Below, in pieces: positions 10,136-18,613 of a DNA stretch of 64,000 nt. The stretch is taken from assembly GCA_963810195.1 (NCBI GenBank), contig CAWEMO010000003.1, forward strand, positions 124,001-188,000. Reading direction: 5' to 3'. The notes under the pieces are model-generated. The model made no database searches and had not been told where the DNA came from. It worked only from the letters and a program-made list of their open reading frames with translations. The stretch is from Chersky-840 sp963810195. Its GTDB lineage: Bacteria > Actinomycetota > Acidimicrobiia > Acidimicrobiales > UBA8190. Made by a program: the position numbers and the translations under genes. The number at the start of each line of letters is the position of its first letter. The first letter of the stretch is position 1.

Positions 10136-11466
10136 ACTACGTCATCATCGCCGCCGCGGTGGTGTTCGTCACACTGCGCATCTGGCAGCGCAGGCGCCGG
10201 CGCGCCGGCGCCGCCGACGCCGGGCCGCGGCAGACGCAGGCCGCCGCCCGTTCCCGCCCCCTGGCCGCCGCTCTCGACCGTTTCGGGGGCGACATCGGAC
10301 TCGTGGCCAGGCGCGAGGTACGCGAGCGGGTGAAGGGTCGAACCTTCCGGATCGGGACGCTCGTGATCCTGGTGGCGGTGGCCGCCGCGGTCACGATCCC
10401 GGTGCTGCGCAAGGGCCACAACGTCCAGCACGTCGGGATCGTCGGCACCCTGTCGGCGCCGCTACGCGCCACCGTCGTCGCCGTGGGCCCGGCGCTCGGG
10501 ACCAAGGTGACCCTCGTGCCCGAGGCCTCGGTGGCGGCAGCGAAGCGGGCGCTGGCGACGGGGCGCCTAGAGCTGGTCCTGGTGGGGACGCAGCGGATCC
10601 TCGTCAACCAGGGTCTGGAGCCGTCGGACACGTCGACCACTGCCCTTCTGGTGCGCGTGATCTCGTCCTCGGTCAGCCTGCAGGCGGGGCTCGTCAAAGC
10701 CGGCCTGTCCCCCGTGCAAGCCTTGCGACTCGCCAATCCCCCACCGCTGCCGGTCCAGAGCCTGAAACCGGCCCCGCACAACCAGACGGCCCGGACGACG
10801 GCGATCTACGGCCTCATCCTCACGTATGTGCTGCTCACCCAGTTCGGCACCTGGCTCCTCATGGGCGTGGTGGAGGAGAAGTCGTCGCGCGTCATCGAGG
10901 TCCTGCTGTCGACGTTGCGGGCTGGACAGCTGCTCGCCGGCAAGGTCATCGGGATCGGGGCGGTGGCCTTGCTCCAGGCCGCGCTCATCGTCGGGGTCGC
11001 GCTGGGCCTGGCCGAGGCGGTGGGCTCGCCCCTGATCCACGGCACGGCGGCAGCCGAGGTCGCGAGCTCGTTGCTGTGGGTGGTGCTGGGGTACGCCTTC
11101 TACTGCTGGGTCTACGCCGCGGGGGGGTCGCTGGCGGACCGCCAGGAGCAGATCCAGAGCCTGGCTTTCCCCCTGCAGCTGCCCATCCTCTTCGGCTACA
11201 TCGTCTCGATCACCGCCATCGGCTCCAGCGAGCCCTCGTCGCTGATCAAGGTCCTCGCCTACGTCCCGCCCACCGCCCCCTTCGCCATGCCCGTCATGGT
11301 CGCCCAGGGTGCCGTCACGTGGTGGGGATTCACCGTGTCGGTCGCCTTGATGCTGGTCGCCATCATCGTCGTGCAACGGCTTGCCTCGGCCGTCTACCGG
11401 CGGGCGATCCTGCGCACCGGCGGACGCGTCCACCTGCGCCAGCTGCTGCCGTCGCGCGCCGTGTGA
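10132..11466 (+). CDS. ABC-2 type transporter permease (NatB-like)
   Basis: This 444-residue integral membrane protein pairs with the ATPase encoded just upstream. It has one N-terminal membrane segment, a basic linker, a second segment (RIGTLVILVAVAAAV) and a long extracytoplasmic region. It ends in a C-terminal block of at least five hydrophobic segments. MGVVEEKSSRVIEVLLSTLRAGQLLAGKVIG is the characteristic ABC-2/NatB motif. The start overlaps the previous stop. The long soluble loop distinguishes it from DrrB-type permeases elsewhere in this window. Confidence 0.88.
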   Translation: MNYVIIAAAVVFVTLRIWQRRRRRAGAADAGPRQTQAAARSRPLAAALDRFGGDIGLVARREVRERVKGRTFRIGTLVILVAVAAAVTIPVLRKGHNVQHVGIVGTLSAPLRATVVAVGPALGTKVTLVPEASVAAAKRALATGRLELVLVGTQRILVNQGLEPSDTSTTALLVRVISSSVSLQAGLVKAGLSPVQALRLANPPPLPVQSLKPAPHNQTARTTAIYGLILTYVLLTQFGTWLLMGVVEEKSSRVIEVLLSTLRAGQLLAGKVIGIGAVALLQAALIVGVALGLAEAVGSPLIHGTAAAEVASSLLWVVLGYAFYCWVYAAGGSLADRQEQIQSLAFPLQLPILFGYIVSITAIGSSEPSSLIKVLAYVPPTAPFAMPVMVAQGAVTWWGFTVSVALMLVAIIVVQRLASAVYRRAILRTGGRVHLRQLLPSRAV

Positions 11467-11470
11467 GCGG

Positions 11471-11564
11471 CCCCGCACGCATCGGGCGCGTCGTGCCCCG
11501 CACGCATCGGGCGCGTCGTGCCCCGCACGCATCGGGCGCGTCGGGCCCCGCACGCATCGGGCAC
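11471..11564. repeat. 25-bp tandem repeat, nearly four copies
   Basis: The unit starts CCCCGCACGCATCGGGCGCG and is repeated at exact 25-base spacing, with the fourth copy cut short. It lies right after the ABC permease stop and before the acetyltransferase. No transcriptional signal is obvious. Confidence 0.9.
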
Positions 11565-11590
11565 CGGAACGCGTGGAGCAGAATGGCGCG

Positions 11591-12283
11591 ATGACCGGTG
11601 CCCACGCCGATCCCGATGATCATGACTTCACCCCGGTGGTCGACTCCCGGCCCGACGACGTCGTATGGCCGGCGATGTCGTGGCCCCCTCCTCAGGGCAC
11701 GGCGCTCGTCGGCCGCGTGGTCGAGGTCACGCCCGTCGAGCTCGAACGCGACGTCCAGGCCCTGTTCGAGGCCCTGGACGACGACCGGGTGTGGGCGCAC
11801 CTCCCCTGGCGGCCCCCGGACCCGGCTTCCTACAGGGAGTTCCTCGGGAGGCGCATGGCGACGGGCACCGTCCCCTGGATCGTCCGCCTCCGTGTCCCCT
11901 ATGCCGGCCTGGTGCCCGGTGCCGTAGTCGGTACCTCGAGCTATCTCGAGGTCGCGGTGGGCGACGCCCGGCTCGAGGTCGGCTCCACCGCCTACCGGCC
12001 CGACGTGTGGGCGTCGGCGGTCAACCCCGACACCAAGCTCCTGCTCCTGGGCTACGCCTTCGACGAGCTCGGCGCCGGCCGGGTGCAGCTCAAGACCGAC
12101 GTGCGCAACACCAGGTCCCAGCGGGCCATCGCCCGCCTCGGCGCCCGCTACGAGGGAACGTTGCGCCGCTACCAGCGACGGGCCGACGGCACCGTGCGTG
12201 ACACGGTGCTGTTCTCGGTGCCGGCCGAGGACTGGCCCCGGGTCAGACAGGGACTGCTCAACCGGCTGGAGGGCCTCGCCTGA
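11591..12283 (+). CDS. GNAT-family N-acetyltransferase (RimJ/RimL-like)
   Basis: This 230-residue protein shows the GNAT order of the RimJ/RimL subgroup: an N-terminal LVGRVVEVTPVE strand, a V/AGTSSYLEV core and EVGSTAYRPDVWAS. LLLLGYAFDELGAGRVQLKTDVRNTRSQRAIARLGARYEGTLRRY is the usual C-terminal half. These enzymes transfer an acetyl group from acetyl-CoA to a protein N-terminus or a small amine. The start is ATG at 11591; an in-frame GTG at 11573 exists but is not better supported. The real substrate is unknown. Confidence 0.88.
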   Translation: MTGAHADPDDHDFTPVVDSRPDDVVWPAMSWPPPQGTALVGRVVEVTPVELERDVQALFEALDDDRVWAHLPWRPPDPASYREFLGRRMATGTVPWIVRLRVPYAGLVPGAVVGTSSYLEVAVGDARLEVGSTAYRPDVWASAVNPDTKLLLLGYAFDELGAGRVQLKTDVRNTRSQRAIARLGARYEGTLRRYQRRADGTVRDTVLFSVPAEDWPRVRQGLLNRLEGLA

Positions 12284-12298
12284 TGAGGGTCGTCGGTG

Positions 12299-12475
12299 TC
12301 AGACGTCGGCGACCGGACCGAAGCTGAGCGCGCCGACCCCGGCCTCGCGGGTCGAGCAGTACAGCTCTGACTCGATGTCCTCGGACCCGCTGTCGTAGAC
12401 CGGGACGCTGCCATCGGGTAGGCGGCTGTCGTCGGCCGGGCCCGTCCCACCGGCAGGTTCCACCGGACGGTCCAC
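12299..12475 (-). CDS. small acidic hypothetical protein (58 aa)
   Basis: GTG at 12475 follows a very strong ribosome site (GGAAGGAGG about six bases upstream). It opens a 58-residue frame that ends 15 bases past the convergent acetyltransferase. The product is acidic (DSGSEDIESELYC), has a single cysteine and no membrane segment. I do not recognise it. Its support is the ribosome site and the position, not homology. Confidence 0.5.
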   Translation of the reverse strand: MDRPVEPAGGTGPADDSRLPDGSVPVYDSGSEDIESELYCSTREAGVGALSFGPVADV

Positions 12476-12696
12476 GGCGCCCTCCTTCCGTGAGGAGCAC
12501 CCGCCTCGGGGGGAGGGCGGGATTCGCTGCACCAGTCCTACTCCTCGCCGCCCGCGTTTGAAAGCACCTCACGCACAACGGGGACCGGCCGGGAGCCGGA
12601 CACGGCGCGCCGGGGGACCGACGGTCAAAAGTCTACGCGCCCTGACCCCTGGTTACGTCGGCGTACCCTGGGGTTGCGGTCGACAGATGACGGCCG

Positions 12697-13527
12697 TCAG
12701 AAGATCGTCTTGCCGCCGTGCTTCCCGAGCTTGGCGTGGTCGAGCAGGCCCCCCAGGACACTGGTGACGACCGAGAGCGGGATGGCCTTCACCTGCGACG
12801 GCGGCGGGGCGGTGATCGTGACCGGAGCGTCGTAGCCGGTGAAGTTCACCACAGCCGAGATGTCGAAGGCCCCGTGCCTCGCACCCACGGTCGCCTGGAC
12901 GAGACGGTCCGACGAGTCCGCCCACGATGCGGCGACGAGGTTCAGGCCCTCGACGTGCGCCTTCACCCGGTCACCGGTCACCGAAGTGCCGTCGACCATC
13001 GACGACCCCAAAGAGTGCACCGAGGCGTGATGGGACTTCGCGAAGGCGAGGATCTCGTTGACGTCTCCCAGCGCGCCACCGACCTGTGTGAAGACCCCCG
13101 GGATGGCTGCGGTCGCGCTCGACGGCAGCGCCACCGAAATCCACGGCGCGCCCAACAGGGTGGAGAGCGACGGGATCTCCGCGTAGACGGTGCCGCCCGA
13201 AAGCACCGCGCTGACCACCTCGGGTGTCGCCGAACCACCCGGGATCAGCTTGGCCACGGAACCGGGCAGGGTCACCGACAGCGAGACGGCGTCGTTCACG
13301 AGGTCCACCTGGCCCGAGCCGGTCACGCTGATCGCCCCGATGTTCTTGGCGATCCCGCTGACGGATGCGGTGAAGGTGAACGAGGCCGTCGTCACCGGGG
13401 CCGTCACCACGGTGGCGTGTACGGGCTTGGGCTTCGCCGACGCGCTGGTGGCGACCCCCGCGGCAGCGCCGATTCCCAGTGCGGCGACCAGCCCGACTGA
13501 TGCCATCCACTTCACCCGGCGTGTCAC
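12697..13527 (-). CDS. secreted LppX/LprG-like protein
   Basis: A basic start (VTRRVKW) is followed by a hydrophobic stretch and ATSASA, a good signal peptidase I site near residue 30. No lipobox cysteine is present, so the protein is secreted rather than lipid-anchored. The mature part is Ser/Thr/Val-rich beta structure. The segment DVNEILAFAKSHHASVHSLGSSMVDGTSVTG resembles the LppX/LprAFG fold, in which such proteins carry lipids between membranes; this is a distant suggestion. GTG at 13527 is preceded by GGGGGTG. The frame extends upstream to 13839 but that part looks non-coding. Confidence 0.7.
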   Translation of the reverse strand: MTRRVKWMASVGLVAALGIGAAAGVATSASAKPKPVHATVVTAPVTTASFTFTASVSGIAKNIGAISVTGSGQVDLVNDAVSLSVTLPGSVAKLIPGGSATPEVVSAVLSGGTVYAEIPSLSTLLGAPWISVALPSSATAAIPGVFTQVGGALGDVNEILAFAKSHHASVHSLGSSMVDGTSVTGDRVKAHVEGLNLVAASWADSSDRLVQATVGARHGAFDISAVVNFTGYDAPVTITAPPPSQVKAIPLSVVTSVLGGLLDHAKLGKHGGKTIF

Positions 13528-14255
13528 AACAGCCACCCCCGCTCCCCGTTCCCCGATTCCGCCCGAGGTCCGACCTCCTCGCGACGGTTCTCGCAGCCTA
13601 GGCGCGTGGGTCCCTCGCGTCTCGGCTCGCGGACGGACGGGCGCCGGGGGTTGGTGGGTGACAATCCGGGGAGGCCGACAATCCTGGGAGGCGGCGGGGC
13701 GGGCCTCCTGGGGGTACCTGAGAACCCCGGCCCCGCTCATCCCCCCCTCGTCGTCGGAGGACCCTTCCGACGACACCTTCAAGGCTACCCGCACAGCGAT
13801 CGCAATTCTCAGGCAACGCCCAGAATCGGTGCGCTGCATCGGGGCGGGTCCCTCGGAAAGGCGGACCCCGGGCGGGGGGATCCCGGGTGAGGGGGGACGT
13901 GCACACAGGGGCGGGAGCCGCCACGGAGGATGACCGGGACACGGGGAACGTCATCGGAGCCCAACCGATCGTCTGGGGCGTCGCCCGTGTCCCGCCACCC
14001 TTGGGCACTCCTGGTGACGTGGAGGCGCACCGACCCCCCGGAGTCGCCCAATGGCCACCGTATGCCCACAGGGTCTCTCGGGGAAATCCGCGACGAACAC
14101 CACTGGGCGAGGTGCCTTCTCCCGTCGCTTGCAGTTCGGAAGGCGACCGACCCGCGGGGCATCCGACAGTCGGCCGGGACCCCGCCGATGCCCCACCATC
14201 CCCTTGGCCGCTCACCGTGGCCAGCCTGGATGGGCGATTTTTTGCGCGCACGTCC
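13528..14255. other. 728-base region without a convincing gene
   Basis: Several open frames cross this stretch on both strands, but none has protein-like composition, a good ribosome site or a recognisable family. It separates the secreted-protein gene from the MFS pump and presumably holds the promoter of the former. It may contain a decayed gene or an untranslated RNA; I see nothing specific. Confidence 0.4.
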
Positions 14256-14271
14256 CCGGGTAAGGTGTCCG

Positions 14272-14287
14272 TTGACGTGAACGTCAA
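14272..14287. promoter_or_regulatory. palindromic operator, probable MerR-family site
   Basis: TTGACGTGAACGTCAA has seven-base arms around a two-base centre and lies 15 bases before the GTG of the MFS gene. A possible -10 (TAAGGT) is at 14261-14266. The pump is followed by its own MerR-type regulator, so this is the natural binding site. Similar ACGT-centred palindromes are known for LiuR-type MerR proteins. A repressor here would block transcription near the start of the message. Confidence 0.6.
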
Positions 14288-14302
14288 TCAGGGACCCCCC
14301 AA

Positions 14303-16102
14303 GTGACGGCCGGCGCGGACACGGCTCGTGGAACGCGCCGGGGCCGATCCGGCCAGGTGGGCGACCGCTACAAGTGGGTGGCGCTCATCAACACCACCAT
14401 GGGCATGTTGATGGCAACCATCGACGGCTCGATCTTGCTCATCTCCCTGCCCGACATCTTCCGGGGCATCAACCTCGACCCGCTTCAGCCGGGCAACAGC
14501 TTCGACCTGCTGTGGATGATCCTGAGCTTCCTGGTCGTCACCAGTGTGCTCGTGGTCAACCTCGGCCGCCTCGGTGACATCTACGGACGGGTTCGGATGT
14601 ACAACCTGGGCTTCGCCATCTTCACGTTCTTCTCGCTGCTGCTCACGATCACGTGGATGCACGGTGCTGCGGCGGGCCTGTGGCTGATCATCGTGCGGGT
14701 GTTCCAGGGCATCGGCGCCGCGTTCTTGGTTGCCAACTCCTCGGCCATCCTCACCGACGCCTTCCCCGAGCAGCAGCGGGGCATGGCACTCGGGATCAAC
14801 CAGGCCGCCGGCATCAGCGGCACGTTCATCGGCCTCGTCCTCGGAGGGGTGCTGGCGCCGATCAACTGGCGGCTCATCTTCCTGGTGTCGGTGCCCGTCG
14901 GGCTCTTTGGGACGGTGTGGGGTTACCTGCAGCTGCGGGAGGTGGGGCGCCGGACCCGGGCGCACATCGACTGGCCGGGCAACCTCACCTTCGCCTTCGG
15001 CCTCATCTCCTTGATGATCGGCGTCACCTACGGCATCGAGCCCCACGGGAGCCACACCATGGGTTGGACCTCTCCCGCGGTGCTGAGCGAGCTCGGCGTC
15101 GGCGTCGGCTTGTTGATCGCCTTCGCCATCATCGAGACACGGGTGGCGGAGCCGATGTTCCGCCTGCCGCTCTTCCGCATCCGTGCCTTCACTGCCGGGG
15201 TGCTGGCCAGCTTCCTGGCCGCGGTGGGACGCGGTGGCCTCATGTTCATGCTCATCATCTGGTTGCAGGGGATCTGGCTCCCCCTGCACGGCTTCGACTT
15301 CGCCCGCACTCCGTTGTGGGCGGGCATCGCAATGCTGCCGCTCACTACCGGGTTCATGATCTCGGGGCCGTTGGCGGGCATCCTCTCGGACCGCTACGGC
15401 GCGCGTCCGTTCGCGACGGGCGGGATGGTGGGGTCGGCCGCTTCGTTCGTCGCGCTCGAGTTGCTCCCCGTCAACTTCTCGTACTGGGTCTTCGGGGTGA
15501 TCCTGCTGCTGCTCGGCCTCACCATGGGGTCGTTCGGCTCTCCCAACCGGGCCGGGGTCATGAACAGCCTCCCTCCCCAGCACCGCGGCGCGGGGTCGGG
15601 GATGAACTCCACCTTCCAGAACTCGGCGCAGGTCCTGTCCATCGGCATCTTCTTCACCCTGATGATCGTGGGCCTGTCGGCATCGCTGCCCGGCGCCATG
15701 TACCACGGCCTGGTCGCCGAGGGCGTGCCCACCGGGGTGGCGGACCGGGTCGCGCACCTCCCGCCGGTGTCCACCTTGTTCGCCGCCTTCTTGGGGTACA
15801 ACCCCATGCAGCACCTGCTCGGCACGAGCGTGCTGTCCGCTCTCCCGGCGGGCCACGCAGCGGCGATCACAGGTCGGAGCTTCTTCCCCAACCTCATCTC
15901 CGCGCCGTTCCGTCAGGGACTGCACGCCGCCTTCGACTTCGCCATCATCGCCTGCCTCGTGGCCGCAGCGGCGTCGTGGTTGCGCGGCGGGAAATACGTC
16001 TACGTCGAACCCGTCGCACCGGCGCGCCACCACGACACCGGAGCACACGACGAGCACGGGCGCGAGGCGTTGGCTGCACTCGGAGCCAAGGACACACGAT
16101 GA
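14303..16102 (+). CDS. MFS drug efflux transporter (DHA2/EmrB-QacA type, 14 TM)
   Basis: This 599-residue protein has about 14 hydrophobic segments, the DHA2 pattern of proton-coupled multidrug exporters. NTTMGMLMATIDGSILLISLP is the typical first helix with its acidic residue. LGRLGDIYGRVRMY is the loop 2-3 motif A, and LVANSSAILTDAFPEQQRGMALGINQAAG is the motif C region. GTG at 14303 has AGGGA upstream and lies just after the palindromic operator. The last bases overlap the MerR start (ATGA), so pump and regulator are co-transcribed and translationally coupled. Confidence 0.93.
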   Translation: MTAGADTARGTRRGRSGQVGDRYKWVALINTTMGMLMATIDGSILLISLPDIFRGINLDPLQPGNSFDLLWMILSFLVVTSVLVVNLGRLGDIYGRVRMYNLGFAIFTFFSLLLTITWMHGAAAGLWLIIVRVFQGIGAAFLVANSSAILTDAFPEQQRGMALGINQAAGISGTFIGLVLGGVLAPINWRLIFLVSVPVGLFGTVWGYLQLREVGRRTRAHIDWPGNLTFAFGLISLMIGVTYGIEPHGSHTMGWTSPAVLSELGVGVGLLIAFAIIETRVAEPMFRLPLFRIRAFTAGVLASFLAAVGRGGLMFMLIIWLQGIWLPLHGFDFARTPLWAGIAMLPLTTGFMISGPLAGILSDRYGARPFATGGMVGSAASFVALELLPVNFSYWVFGVILLLLGLTMGSFGSPNRAGVMNSLPPQHRGAGSGMNSTFQNSAQVLSIGIFFTLMIVGLSASLPGAMYHGLVAEGVPTGVADRVAHLPPVSTLFAAFLGYNPMQHLLGTSVLSALPAGHAAAITGRSFFPNLISAPFRQGLHAAFDFAIIACLVAAAASWLRGGKYVYVEPVAPARHHDTGAHDEHGREALAALGAKDTR

Positions 16103-16605
16103 CGGGCGCTGGCGACGCCGGGAACCTGGAGCAGACCAGCGATGGCGCGGACGACACCCTGCGGATCGGCGAGGTCGCCAAGCTCTGCGGCGTCACCACC
16201 CGCACGCTGCGCTACTGGGAGGAGATCGGCCTGCTGGAGCCGAGCTCGCAGCGCCACGGGAGCGAACGGGTCTACTCCGGCCCTCAGGCCGAGCGGGCCA
16301 AGCGCATCAGGGAGCTACAGGAGCTCGTCGGCTTCTCACTGGCCGAAATCCGCGTGGTGCTCGACACCGAAGACGTCCTCGACAAGCTGCGCAGCGCCTA
16401 CAAGGCCAACGCCCGTGCCGAGCTCCAGCGCCGGCTCCTGGCCAACGCCATCGAAGCCAACGACAAGCTCGTGGCTCGCCTCGACGACATCATCCTCGGC
16501 GTCACGGCCTTTCGTGACGAGCGCGTCGCCAAAGCGGCACGCCTGCGCGTCCGGGCGGCGGAGCTCGACGCTGCGCTCGAACCTTCGGCTCGCAAACGGA
16601 GGTGA
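16099..16605 (+). CDS. MerR-family transcriptional regulator
   Basis: The 168-residue protein has the MerR winged HTH at about residues 20-88 (LRIGEVAKLCGVTTRTLRYWEEIGLLEPS). A coiled-coil dimerisation region follows (ELQRRLLANAIEANDKLVARLDDII). It lacks the conserved effector cysteines of metal-sensing MerR proteins. It starts inside the stop of the MFS pump gene and probably controls that pump through the palindrome at 14272-14287. The signal is unknown. Confidence 0.9.
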   Translation: MTGAGDAGNLEQTSDGADDTLRIGEVAKLCGVTTRTLRYWEEIGLLEPSSQRHGSERVYSGPQAERAKRIRELQELVGFSLAEIRVVLDTEDVLDKLRSAYKANARAELQRRLLANAIEANDKLVARLDDIILGVTAFRDERVAKAARLRVRAAELDAALEPSARKRR

Positions 16606-16715
16606 CCGGGTGCGCCCCGGGAGCGACCGGCATCGAATGGGCCGGAGCACCTGCGGCCGGGTGCGGATGGCGCTCGGCGCCGAGCCCAGTCGATAGCCTT
16701 GCCGACTGACCGACC

Positions 16716-17705
16716 ATGACCGCGACCAACCTCGACATCGCAGGGAGCAACGTCGGGTCCGGAGCGATCGTCCGTACCGTCGACCTGACCAAGGTCTACC
16801 CGGGCACCGACTTCCGGGCCGTCGACGAGCTCAATCTGTCGGTCGGTGTCGGCGAGATCTTCGGGCTGCTCGGGCCCAACGGTGCCGGGAAGACGACCAC
16901 TGCCGGGATCCTCACCACGCGGGTCGTCCCGACCTCGGGGAACGCGTTCATCTCCAACATCGACGTCGTGGCCCACCCCGCCCTGGCCAAGCAGCTCGTC
17001 GGCGTGGTGTCACAGACCAACACTCTCGACCGTCAGCTCAATGTGTGGGAGAACCTGTACTTCCACGGCCGCCTGTTCGGCATCGGCGCGGCCGAGTCGC
17101 GCCGGACCGCCGACGAGCTCCTCGAGAAGTTCCAGCTCTCGAAATGGGCGAAGGCTTCGGTGTACGCGTTGTCGGGTGGCATGGCCCAGCGCCTCATGGT
17201 GGCGCGGTCGATCTTCCACAATCCCGCCGTCCTGTTCATGGACGAGCCCACCGCCGGCCTCGACCCGCAAAGCCGGCTCGTGCTGTGGGACATCCTGCGC
17301 GAGCTCAATGCGAGCGGTCAGACGATCCTGCTGACCACCCACTACATGGAAGAAGCAGACCAGCTCTGTGGACGGGTGGCGATCATGGACCACGGCAAGA
17401 TCCTGGCCCTCGACACCCCTACCCGCCTCAAGGAGAGCGTGGGGGCGGACACCATCGTGACGGTCAAGGCCATCGGCGACCAGCAGCGGCTGGCTGATGT
17501 GCTCCAACGCGAGATGGAAGAGGTGACCCGGGTCCGACCGACCGAGGCGGGCCTCGAGCTGCACGTACGGGGCAGGTCCCGCCTGCTCCCCCGGCTGGTG
17601 GCGGCGGCCGAGAGCGACGGCTTCGAGGTCGCGGACCTGTCGGTGGCCGAGCCCAGCCTCGAGACCGTGTTCATCAACCTCACCGGCAGGGAGCTGCGCG
17701 ACTGA
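16716..17705 (+). CDS. ABC transporter ATP-binding protein (DrrA-like)
   Basis: The 329-residue ATPase has Walker A GPNGAGKT at about residues 54-61, signature LSGGMAQRLMVARS, Walker B LFMDEP and D-loop TAGLDP. H-loop TTHYMEEADQLC is typical of daunorubicin-resistance exporters (DrrA). The C-terminal extension ends SLETVFINLTGRELRD, also a DrrA hallmark. Its stop overlaps the permease start by one base. The gene lies 110 bases after the MFS/MerR operon, so it may be co-regulated with it. Confidence 0.93.
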   Translation: MTATNLDIAGSNVGSGAIVRTVDLTKVYPGTDFRAVDELNLSVGVGEIFGLLGPNGAGKTTTAGILTTRVVPTSGNAFISNIDVVAHPALAKQLVGVVSQTNTLDRQLNVWENLYFHGRLFGIGAAESRRTADELLEKFQLSKWAKASVYALSGGMAQRLMVARSIFHNPAVLFMDEPTAGLDPQSRLVLWDILRELNASGQTILLTTHYMEEADQLCGRVAIMDHGKILALDTPTRLKESVGADTIVTVKAIGDQQRLADVLQREMEEVTRVRPTEAGLELHVRGRSRLLPRLVAAAESDGFEVADLSVAEPSLETVFINLTGRELRD

Positions 17706-18604
17706 TGACGACCACGATCCCCAGCCCGGCCGGACACGCCCCCATCGCCACCAAGCCGATCCGGTCGGCCGCGTCGGCCAGCCGCATCGCCCTGCACGCC
17801 CTGATGCTGCGCGATCTGGTGGTGCTGCGGAAGCACTTCTTCGAGTTCGTCGCCCGCACCGTGGTGCAGCCCTTTCTGCTGTGCTTCGTCTTCCTCTACG
17901 TTTTCCCGAAGATCGGGCAGGCCGTGGGCGGTGGTGGTGGCAGTGGCGCGGCCAGCGCCCGCGCCTCGTCGGCATTCGCCACCGTGCTCGTCCCCGGGGT
18001 GGTGGGGATCTCCATCATGTTCCAGGGCGTCCAGTCCGTCGCGCTGCAGATGGCCCAGGAGTTCGGCTACACGCGCGAGATCGAGGACCGCGTCCAGGCC
18101 CCGTGCCCGATCTGGCTCGTGGCGGGGGCCAAGGTCCTCTCGGGAGCCATGCAGGGGATCATCTCGGCCGTCATCGTCCTGCCCATCGCCTCGGTGGTCC
18201 ATGCCGGCGGCGTGGAGGCCCACATCAACCTGCACTGGTGGATCATCCTGACCCTGGTGCCGATCTCGTGCGTGGCGATGGCGTCGCTCGGCCTGGTGCT
18301 CGGCACCAGCTTCGAGCCGCGCAACATCGGCCTGATGTTCGGTTTCGTCGTCCTCCCCATCACCTTCCTGGGGGGCACCTACTACCAGTGGACCCGGCTC
18401 GTCCCGGTCAAGATCGGGGCCTGGCACTGGCTGCAGACGATCGTGCTCGTGAACCCGCTCATCTACGTGAACGAGGGCATGCGCGCCGCGTTCACCAACG
18501 CCCAGCACATGCACCTCTACGTCATCTTCCCCGTGCTCCTCGGGTTCTGCGCGCTGTTCTTGAGCATCGGCCTGCGCAACTTCCGCCGGCGCGTCCTGGC
18601 CTGA
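17705..18604 (+). CDS. ABC-2 type permease (DrrB-like)
   Basis: The 299-residue membrane protein has six predicted hydrophobic segments. FGYTREIEDRVQAPCPIWLVAGAKVLSG is the ABC-2 coupling region, and FGFVVLPITFLGGTYYQW the typical late DrrB motif. It forms the channel for the ATPase encoded just upstream. A glycine-rich stretch (GGGGGSGAASA) sits in the first external loop. It meets the next, convergent exporter operon after only nine bases. Confidence 0.9.
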   Translation: MTTTIPSPAGHAPIATKPIRSAASASRIALHALMLRDLVVLRKHFFEFVARTVVQPFLLCFVFLYVFPKIGQAVGGGGGSGAASARASSAFATVLVPGVVGISIMFQGVQSVALQMAQEFGYTREIEDRVQAPCPIWLVAGAKVLSGAMQGIISAVIVLPIASVVHAGGVEAHINLHWWIILTLVPISCVAMASLGLVLGTSFEPRNIGLMFGFVVLPITFLGGTYYQWTRLVPVKIGAWHWLQTIVLVNPLIYVNEGMRAAFTNAQHMHLYVIFPVLLGFCALFLSIGLRNFRRRVLA

Positions 18605-18613
18605 GGTCGCGGC

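Noticed and set aside
13887..14306. Plus-strand frame upstream of the MFS gene
   Set aside because: Composition is not protein-like, there is no ribosome site, and the end runs into the operator.
14288..16057. 589-residue minus-strand frame opposite the MFS pump
   Set aside because: His/Asp/Glu/Arg-rich shadow of a membrane protein gene; no domain is recognisable.
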